From Bathymodiolus brooksi (taxonomy: Eukaryota; Mollusca; Bivalvia; Mytilida; Modiolidae), in NCBI GenBank assembly GCA_963680875.1, contig OY804589.1:30358962-30422961 (forward strand): a DNA stretch of 64,000 bases. The letters are read 5' to 3'. The notes under the pieces are model-generated. The model did no database searches. It worked only from the letters and a program-made list of their open reading frames with translations, and was not told the DNA's origin. Shown here in pieces: positions 56,690-64,000 of this stretch. The stretch's first letter is position 1; every line of letters starts with the position of its first letter. The position numbers and the translations under genes were made by a program.

Positions 56690-57245
56690 AAAAAAAATTA
56701 AACCATGCTTTTTGTGCGTACTCTGGGTAAGACTGCTCTATCTTGATGCCTCAAATTGTATTTTGATCTTTTATTGAAATTAAATCATGAATATAGCTTG
56801 TACTCTGTTTATGAATAAGTTTGAATGTTTCAACTGCAATAGTTCTTAATCATCGATTTTGTTAAAGACGGCAATTTAGATTTTTTAAGTAAGTTTTCAT
56901 AAGTACTTTCATAGGCTTCATACATGAACGGAAAGCTCTTTCCTGTTTTTTTTTCAATCTTTTAAAGTATTTTTTTTTCGCTGCAAAAGTGCCATGTTAC
57001 CGGCCAGTAATTAAAGTTTGAAAGGATAAAGGAGTAGTAAATGGTAAGGCATATATTTATATATTTACCTGTTCGTTTAAACTTAATTTTTGGGATGTTT
57101 TTTTTTTTTTTTTTCTTTTACAAATTTTTGATATATGTGTATCAAAATTTAGCTGAGAGTCAATGGTTTCACCTACAAGTTTAACATTTTCTTCACATGT
57201 AATTTTTATATCCTTTTAGATCAAAAGTTAAATTGTGACTTGAAT
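56690..57245 (-). pseudogene. LINE reverse transcriptase thumb / C-terminal fragment
   Basis: The minus strand reads VKLVGETIDSQLNFDTHISK, then ICKRKK, and YYSFILSNFNYWPVTWHFCS, then KKQERAFRSCMKP and AVETFKLIHKQSTSYIHDL. This is the conserved region after the palm in CR1/L2/Rex-type LINEs (the 'LG..ID..L.F..HI' and 'S.FNYCP..WHFCS' motifs). Stops lie at the front and near 56860 and 56770, and poly-A has expanded near 57095-57115. The palm with its catalytic motifs is missing upstream. Confidence 0.75.
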
Positions 57246-57472
57246 ATGAGAGATGTTATCTATCCACTTTATGTCTGCCAAATTTGCTGCGTGTCACTAA
57301 TTGTGACATTGCGATTATATGCGAACATAAACTTAAACAAAGCTCACTGTCTTATATATGAATAGTATAGATACAAGATATCATAGCGTATCGAAAACTG
57401 ACAGATTAAAATATTTTGTTAATTGTGCACATGATAAATGTGGCGCCACTATAATGTACATATCTTATTTAC

Positions 57473-58035
57473 AATACGGTTGTTTCGAATCATGTAAATT
57501 CCGACCACTTTCCGTCTTTTTCTTGTCTTGACGTCTGAACAAATTGGCAGGCGACTTTCGTTGTTTACGCTATTACTGTGACAACGTCAGCATATCATAG
57601 TCGCAAATGCGTAGATTATAAGTAATTGTAATATGGAGACGCCAAGGTAACCGCTGAATAAATACTGGTGTTCGGTACCCCACTATATGTCTGATATCAG
57701 AAATATCTACATAAAGGCAGATCGCTTTCCTTTGATGATGCTGACAGCCGCAAATAAAGAAAGAAAACAAATTTAATTTTAAAGAAGTATTTGTCTCTGC
57801 ATTGAAGTCTTTGATACAAATAAAATAATTTAATTGATATCTGTCTTCTACAGAAAATGCTAAGATTTTTTAAAGTTGAGGATCGAACGTTAAAACGCTA
57901 CATATCGATTGGAGTTTTTGTTGTGTACATTGACACCGGAAGTCCAATGCCGATTAGTCCATCGAAATCACGGGATCTGGCGGACGAAAATAACAAAATT
58001 TTGACGGAATGGAAATGATTCGAAACAACCGTATT
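57473..58035. mobile_element. 563-bp element with 21-bp perfect terminal inverted repeats
   Basis: The ends pair exactly over 21 bp (core TACGGTTGTTTCGAATCA), with weaker pairing beyond (ATTCCG). No transposase-like frame lies inside, so it is nonautonomous. Neither side shows a clear target duplication (TTTAC on the left, TTTAG on the right). The superfamily is undetermined. Confidence 0.75.
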
Positions 58036-58449
58036 TTTAGTAAATGAAATGGTAGATACAAACTCAGAAAGGATTGTAGTTATTAGGCTTAAAAGCCAAT
58101 ACTATAGGTCAATATTTAGGTCTGTACTTGTATTACATTCTTACATATAAGTACAAAATGTTTTTTGTCATTTCTAACCTACTGACGTATCATCAGTGCA
58201 AGAGGGTCAAAAAGGGATTAAAAATATATGAATATTTTCACTACGGATAATAACACCTTAACCTGTGATAGTGTTGTAGTAAACCTTTTGTTGTGGTATT
58301 AACTGTTTAATTGCAATAATTTATCTACTCATTTCAAAAATAAAAAAATTACAAAAAATAGAAATAGTGAACTATTTGAAAGGTAATTATTCAAGCTAAC
58401 TAAATAAACATTTTCCCTACCATGCTGGTACCAAGTATGTTAATATCAT

Positions 58450-58537
58450 TTCAACCCGCCTAAAAACCGGGGATAAAATCAGGTGCTCCGGAAGGACAAG
58501 CGTTTCGTGCTCCACTAAAATTATCCGTCGTGTTACT
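58450..58537 (+). repeat. Mussel-type dispersed repeat, fragment
   Basis: CCTAAAAACCGGGGATAAAA and GGTGCTCCGGAAGGACAAGC only. Confidence 0.65.
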
Positions 58538-59140
58538 CTAGTCATAAATATTATTAAATGAAAAAACATCATCTATATCGCGGAACGTGAAATTAAAGGA
58601 TCGGGATATCTTCTTTCCACTTCTATTGAGAAGCTTCAGTATGAAGTCTAACTCTGATGAATGAAGGAACAAATATGCGAAAAGAGGTGGACAGTTAGTA
58701 CCCATAGGTATGCTGACTGCCTGTTGAAAAAACATGCCCACCAAACATAGCACATATGTTGTCAATCACTAACTCGAACATTTGGATTGTATCAGTTTCG
58801 GACATTTGTTTTGGTAGAATCAGAGTAATATGGGTGACCTTAGGCGACTTTGACTGTTCTGTTTAGGCAATTTGGTTTGATTGCCTCCAATCTTTAGATC
58901 ATTTTGCTTTCCAATCTTTCGATTTCGAGCGTACCTGATAAAGATTATTCCAAACACGCGTTGTGCGCACTAAATTTGATATCTACGTTTTTATTTCACG
59001 AAGTAGTATTTGTCTACCTCTACAATAAGGTATTTGCATCTGCGTAGATCATTCTGTTTTATGAAACACAGTTGAACTAATTCTTTTAATCTGCCTTTTA
59101 ATTTTGAGTGGGGAATAGTAGTGTAGACCGTAGTGAAATC
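58538..59140 (-). pseudogene. Penelope-like reverse transcriptase fragment, interrupted
   Basis: Part of a Penelope-like RT. From 59140 leftwards it reads DFTTVYTTIPHSKLKGRLKE, then LVQLCFIKQNDLRRCKYLIV. After an interruption (58830-59005) it continues MFELVIDNICAMFGG, then, past a frameshift near 58725, FQQAVSIPMGTNCPPLFAYL and FTFRDIDDVFSFNN. The catalytic pair Asp-Asp is present, though the usual Tyr two before it is Asp. It could belong to the same family as the 3' fragment at 5224-6195, but the two pieces do not overlap. Confidence 0.8.
58830..59005 (-). repeat. Gene-unit 3' flank sequence inside a Penelope-like RT
   Basis: GGCGACTTTGACTGTTCTG, GTACCTGATAAAGATTATTC and ACACGCGTTGTGCGCACTAA match the conserved 3' flank of genes A-D. 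Here there is no gene copy, and RT sequence lies on both sides. Confidence 0.7.
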
Positions 59141-59639
59141 ACACAAAAAATGTGAACCAAAAATTATGGTGAAGAACTTGATAAATACATAAATAATAAT
59201 AGTATAAGAAATATTTGTGTCTAAAAAAAATATATTTTACATTAATTAAATGTAATTTGAACCATGACAGTACGACTGTCTGGTAGAAAGGGAAATCAAG
59301 GTGATATTCAAAATCTTACAGTTAATACAAATGTCTCCCGCTCTTCATTTGTTTGGGTTAGGTATGTGGTGTTTAACGCCACTTTCAACATTTTGCTTGG
59401 TGGAGGAAGCCATGAAAACCACCTAGCTACCGTGAGTCACTGACAAACCTTATCACATAATGTTGTATCGAGTACATCTCGCCTGAGCGGGTTCAAATTC
59501 ACAGTTAGTGATGATAAGCACTGATTACATAGGTAGTTGTAATTCCAACTACCATACGATCGTGACCACGACAACCCTTTAACTATACTTTGAACCGCGG
59601 GAAAATTTAAGTATTAACTTAACTCATAACTATTTAGAA

Positions 59640-60050
59640 AAAATGAAACAAACAAATATGTATATTTGCCAAATTCCCAGGACAGCTATAAAAACACAAA
59701 GAAAGTGCAGAGAATTTAGAAAAATCATAATCTTGACCTTGAGATACTAACAATTTCTTCTCAAATGTGTCTTCAATGTAGCCACCTTTGCCCACATCAG
59801 ATTTCCATCTACCATGTCTCTTGATATCACCGTTCGTTTCCATCAGAAAGTGCAGCAGCGATTGTACCACCAGATCATAAAGAATAGGGACCCAAGTGCA
59901 TGTCTCTTGATACAACGTTCGTTTACATCAGAACGTGCAGCAGCAGATGCACCACCAGATCGTAAAGAATGCAGACCCAAGTTCAAGGTTGGCTCTACTG
60001 ATTTAAGTCTATTCAATGTTGTATCGAGTACACCTCGCCTGAGCTCACAA
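59640..60050 (-). pseudogene. Tyrosine recombinase C-terminal part of the DIRS-like element
   Basis: The minus strand reads LHSLRSGGASAAARSDVNER (the catalytic His-x-x-Arg box), then IKRHGRWKSDVGKGGYIEDT with the later conserved Arg-Trp and the presumed nucleophile Tyr, then KKLLVSQGQD. An internal tandem duplication of about 86 bp (59813-59898 and 59899-59982) repeats the stretch before GRW and breaks the frame. The enzyme would integrate the circular cDNA without a target duplication. Confidence 0.75.
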
Positions 60051-61039
60051 CGTTAGCTGCCGTGTAGCTTATATTTTTTAAAAATAAATTTAACTATACC
60101 CTATAATTGGGTCTGTAAAAGTAAAAAATGGAACTCAAATATAACTTAGATAATGAAACATAATGTATAAATTAGAATCTGGACAGGCTACGGTATTGCC
60201 TTTAGAAATTAAAACCTCATTTCCCTGTCTGTATTGATCAGATTTATTATGAACAATCTTGAGGTTCAAATAAATGATCATTAAAAGGGACATCATTTCA
60301 CTTTAAAGAACTTAACTCATCAACACGGTTAAATCATGAACAGTTTAATATTATCATAGCTAAATCTCTGACAATCATCAAATCATCCAAATTTTTAAAT
60401 TGAGAACACAATTCAATAATCATATGACTTTTAGCAGTGTTTTTCTTATTAACTGGTTTACTGTTTAACCATTTGGTTGAATCTTGAAGTGATTGAATAA
60501 ATGAATTTCAGTTGGATCGGGAAAAAACATTCAATACATGAGCCCATTGTATAGCATAAATAGCTATGCTAATGACATTTGGAGAACACTGTGTGTGTAT
60601 TAAATGAATAACATACAAAGCACTACGTTTGGGGTCTGGGGGTTAAAGGCTATAACCATGGTCTTTAATAAGAAAAAAGAGAAAAGAAGCACTTCATCTG
60701 TTGAAGCTAGAGAAGAAAGACTTGTTAGTGTTCGTACCTTTATAGTCCAATAAACATGCGGTCATCTTTCCGGATAAACTGTATAAAGGATGTGCAGAAG
60801 TAACACCACTGGAAATCACTGCCTTTCCATCGTTCCGTCTCATAGTAATGTCTACAAAATAGAATTACTAAATAAAAATTCAATTCTAGAAGCGACTATT
60901 CTAAATTTCAATGGATTATCAGTAAAATTCCGTTTCCACCGGCTCCTGTGAAAATGTAATCTTTCTTAGATAAATAGTAAATGTCCTAAATGAATTCATA
61001 GAAAATACAATTTTTTCTGTACAATTGGACTGCAGCGTG

Positions 61040-62050
61040 TCAAATTTCATACAGAGATAATTAATATTTCCTTAGCTTTATCTTGTCTATGCCTGTTTAA
61101 TGTTTTTGTGATCAATCTAGGCGGCAGTACGAGACAATTCACGTCATTTCCCATAAACTGAGAGAAGGCATCAATTTTCTCCGTTCCAGGATACCATACA
61201 TTAGAATTAAATATTTCATGGTGATTCATATAGTGTGAAGCGAATCTATCTATGGTACATTTATCCCATAATTCATTCAAGAAAATGTAAATAAACTGTC
61301 TAACACCCAAATCATCGTGATGTGTGACTCTACTCAACTTATCAGCATGATCGTTATTTGTTCTTGGAATCCAATAAGAAATTTTTTTTGTGATTCACAA
61401 GTAGAGTGAATTTGTGTAATGTCTTTTGTAATGTCGCTTTCTTGCTACCTACCATAAGAATGTGTTCAACCATCTTATAATCTGAATTGATTTTGACCTG
61501 TTAATTTTCATTTGAAAAAGTGTAAATCACTCTTTCAGTAAATCTCTAACTTTAAAGACTTTCAGATTCGGTCCATATACCGAATGTGTCGAAGTTCTCT
61601 AAATGAGAATCTAAATCAGAGTTAACAAAACATTCAAAGCCTACATCTGAGGCGTCACAATAAAGTACACGATCACAAACTTTATTGACTATCATTGTAC
61701 TGATTTGGTTAACCTTTTAAGTTCAATAACCTACAACTCTTGTCCCAAAGTGAAAATTCAGTCAAATCATCTTATGTTAATATTACATGAGCTTGCCAAC
61801 TGGCTTTGTCGAAAACGCATTCATACAACAATCTAGTACTTTAACGTACTGTGTCACGAAACACTGCGTGCATAGAGATAAGCTGACCTACTATACTGGC
61901 GAGAAATCTAATTCGAAACAAAATGTATCCTTTTTCTACTTGGCACAGGGCGTAAGTTAAGCATTTTTCAAGTTTCTGAATTCTCTCTTCTTTGACAAAA
62001 ATAATACCATTTTCAATATCCCAGCAAAATCTAATATCTGACAAGGCGAC
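61040..62050 (-). pseudogene. DIRS-like RT C-terminus and RNase H
   Basis: From 62044 leftwards: IRFCWDIENGIIFVKEERIQ, FLASIVGQLISMHAVF (the thumb region typical of DIRS RTs), LYECVFDKASW, then DRVLYCDASDVGFECFVNSD (RNase H, catalytic Asp present), and VDRFASHYMNHHEIF-like followed by NSNVWYPGTEKIDAFSQFMG and LPPRLITKTL. Frames change several times, so this is a pseudogene. The fingers and palm with the catalytic YxDD box are not seen, so this part of the RT is deleted or lost between 62050 and 62200. Confidence 0.8.
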
Positions 62051-62203
62051 TAGTGATATTTGTCATGACCAATTAAAAACCCACATCTTGCAATTTGTTA
62101 CTCACCTCTCTACTGCTTTTAACAGCGTATCATAATCAATTTCTTCTGCTAGACCATTGTATGAAAACATAATGATTCTTAGCCTTTAGACATGAAATCT
62201 TTA

Positions 62204-62464
62204 TCAACCTCTCTCATGACCTTTGAACAAAATAACCAGCGGTAGAAATACCAAAAATTGAGAATAGCGAATACGAAATATCGTATTTTGCCTTAAAAAA
62301 TCATGTGAAGCCGAAATATTGTTGATGTTTGAATAAAATGTATTCAGCCTGGAATCTATCAAAACAACCATATTGGTTAGTAAATCCCGTTTAGTATTCG
62401 AAACGGCTGTTTCAACTTCATGCGCGATAGCACTTCGAATTTGTGAAGTTAACCCAGTATCCAT
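62204..62464 (-). pseudogene. Possible gag-like N-terminal ORF of the DIRS-like element
   Basis: MDTGLTSQIRSAIAHEVETA followed by a polar, heptad-like stretch (TKRDLLTNMVVLIDSRL). It lies just inside the right terminal repeat, where a first ORF would start. The homology is too weak to name. The ATG at 62464 is preferred over 62512, which lies inside the terminal repeat. Confidence 0.4.
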
Positions 62465-62738
62465 CTCGACCGCCTGGTAAAAAATGAAAAAGAAGTGATA
62501 TTCAAAATTCACGTTACAATTAAATCAATCTCACCGTATTAAAAATGTCTCCCGCTATTCTTTGAACCGCGGGAAAATTTAAATATAGAGATCTAACGTG
62601 CCGTCATCTGTTTGTTAGGGGGTGCCTAAGAAACTTGACGTGTCGAGATTTCAAAAACAAAAGCAGAAATTTATGACATGCCAATTTTGCCTCACAAATA
62701 TAGACAACCACAGACAGTTTTAAGGACCAACCCTGATA

Positions 62739-62771
<33 letters not shown>

Positions 62772-62819
62772 GCATATATACAAATAAAAAAGAGATCATC
62801 TTTTAAAATAGGACCAATC

Positions 62820-63180
62820 ATATTGGTGGTGTAATGGTTAGGGCTCCCGGCTCTTGTGTGGTAGATCGTGGATTCGAGCCCCGGTTGGGTCAAACCAAAT
62901 AGTATACAATTGGTATTTGCTGTTTCTTCGCTACACACATAGCTTTATGGAGTAAGAGAAAACAGTAGTTGGCTCGGAGTCAGGATAATGTGTCCGAATG
63001 GAGCAACATTTCAAACCGCGGACGGTTGTGTCTGTGTGCTAGTATTATACGGATCCAGGTGAGTATAAAGTTGGCATCAACATCATCTCATTGAAATGTA
63101 TCTTGTTCTGGGGTTGACATTGAACAACAATCATCCACTTATTTGCTCACTCAATCACTCACTCTCTCACTCACTCACCC
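62820..63180 (+). mobile_element. tRNA-derived SINE with CTCA tail
   Basis: Head GGTGGTGTAATGGTTAGGGC (A box), B box GGATTCGAGCCCC, body with GTGTCCGAATGGAGCAACAT, and a degenerate CACTCACTCTCTCACTCACT tail. This is the best-preserved promoter boxes of the family here. A (TA)n run at 62741-62769 lies upstream. Confidence 0.85.
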
Positions 63181-64000
63181 TTTATTGTTTTTATAAGATT
63201 GTTTGGATATATGGACACGAATACCATGCATAAATTAGAGACTAAAAGATGATTTAATACATAAATTTTATAGAAAACAAATATGTAAGCAGTCAACAGA
63301 AATGATTAAAAAGGGGAATGATAATTCCTTAAAATATGATTTAAGAGGAAACAATGGAAAGCCATTTTATTATTGCAATAATCTGTGGGTGCGAGAAAAA
63401 CAAAGGATCTAAAAAGGATAGCCAAAATCGGTTACGATCACATGTCTGAGGGAGGAACACCTTAACTATGACAATAATGACATGATTTAGGAACTGTAAA
63501 TTTTGATAACAATATATCTAATAAACGATGTCAATCTCAAAAGAACTGACTATTGATCGGATAATACTCCGCCAGCAGAGATATCATAAGAATTGACTTT
63601 AATTCAATATTTAAACGTTCATATTTTAACAATTGTGATATTTGTTTCATGTGTAGGACAATATCAATGTGGAGAGGACCTTTGTTAGTTAGCATAACTT
63701 GAGTCCGATCCAAATATTATATAGTTAACAATAAAATAAGTTGAATGTAATCTATGTACCATCTTCATAATTACCCTCACGTAACCTGTAAACTAAAGTT
63801 TTGAAATATGAAGATTTGCTGTGACATTTTTAGATAAAATTACAAGGTAGGAAAATATGTTTTTTTTAACAAGGATCGTCTTCCTTTGTGTCAGTTAGAG
63901 CTTATTGACTGTCAAAAAGTGGTGTGTTCAGAGAGATAGAAAACAGTATTAATCATTCGGCTACAGTTTTGTTACAGTTACGTCGTTACTATAATTCTAC
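63181..64000. other. No gene seen; dispersed block at 63790-63960
   Basis: AT-rich DNA. At 63790-63960 lies another copy of the GAAGATTTGCTGTGACAT / AGGATCGTCTTCCTTTGTGT block, cut by the window edge. Confidence 0.6.

Larger units (their letters stand above)
59299..62582 (-). mobile_element. DIRS-like (tyrosine recombinase) retrotransposon, decayed
   Basis: Reading leftwards: gag-like start, RT, RNase H, then tyrosine recombinase, the order seen in metazoan DIRS/Ngaro-type elements. Both ends carry TTTGAACCGCGGGAAAATTT in direct orientation (59589-59608 and 62561-62580), preceded by GTGATATTCAAAAT and TGTCTCCCGCT. The left repeat is split by about 235 bp that include a short SINE-like piece (59370-59480). 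Direct rather than inverted terminal repeats would point to a Ngaro/PAT-like form. Confidence 0.7.

Noticed and set aside
62741..62769. TA-repeat as a TATA promoter
   Set aside because: Simple (TA)n microsatellite, with many others in the window.
62822..62900. Functional tRNA gene at the SINE head
   Set aside because: Good promoter boxes, but it continues into a SINE body with a CTCA tail shared by eight other copies.

Overview
This is animal nuclear DNA, AT-rich and crowded with repeats, almost certainly from a bivalve mollusc. The reasons are split reading frames with a 3' splice site just before the start codon, tRNA-derived SINEs ending in (CTCA)n, a multi-copy repeat that I recall from mussel-type bivalve sequences (marked by ACCAAAGGGGTAATCAGAAT and GTGCTCCGGAAGAGTAAGCA), and a local family of RING-less B-box/coiled-coil/NHL-type (TRIM-like) genes. 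The bivalve assignment, and mussels in particular, is inference. There are no rRNA genes, CRISPR arrays or operons.

Layout. Positions 1-5144 (minus strand) hold most of a Tx1/L1-like LINE: ORF1 with two zinc knuckles, an unexplained 316-codon open frame, then ORF2 endonuclease and reverse transcriptase running off the left edge. It is dead (three visible lesions plus loss of a catalytic Asp). A Penelope-like fragment with a GIY-YIG domain follows at 5224-6195. From about 6.6 to 17.7 kb there is no host gene: mussel-type repeats, CACGTG-bearing minisatellites, a ten-copy satellite, two further tandem arrays, and LINE 3' ends or endonuclease scraps.

The core is a head-to-tail set of four TRIM-like copies on the plus strand: A (18530-20230, intact), B (33398-35092, one in-frame TAG and a missing promoter region), C (42292-43884, many lesions) and D (51394-53073, two frameshifts that offset each other). 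Each lies in a duplicated unit: inverted SINE, TATA-containing upstream region, gene, conserved 3' flank, mussel-type repeats and minisatellites. A second SINE is present in C and D, with its target duplicated, and absent from A, where the target is single. This gives the order of duplication.

Mobile DNA sits between the copies. A 2.3-kb element at 29456-31762 has about 0.45-kb inverted termini, a matching 10-bp flanking direct repeat and an internal Pif1-like helicase fragment; it looks like a Mutator-type or Pack-MULE-like element. At 57473-58035 there is a TIR element. At 59.3-62.6 kb there is a decayed DIRS-like retrotransposon (gag-like, RT, RNase H, tyrosine recombinase) bounded by direct repeats. 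Remnants of Penelope, DIRS and CR1/L2-like LINEs are spread through the rest. Only gene A looks able to make a full host protein. Everything else recognised as coding is transposon-derived or broken.
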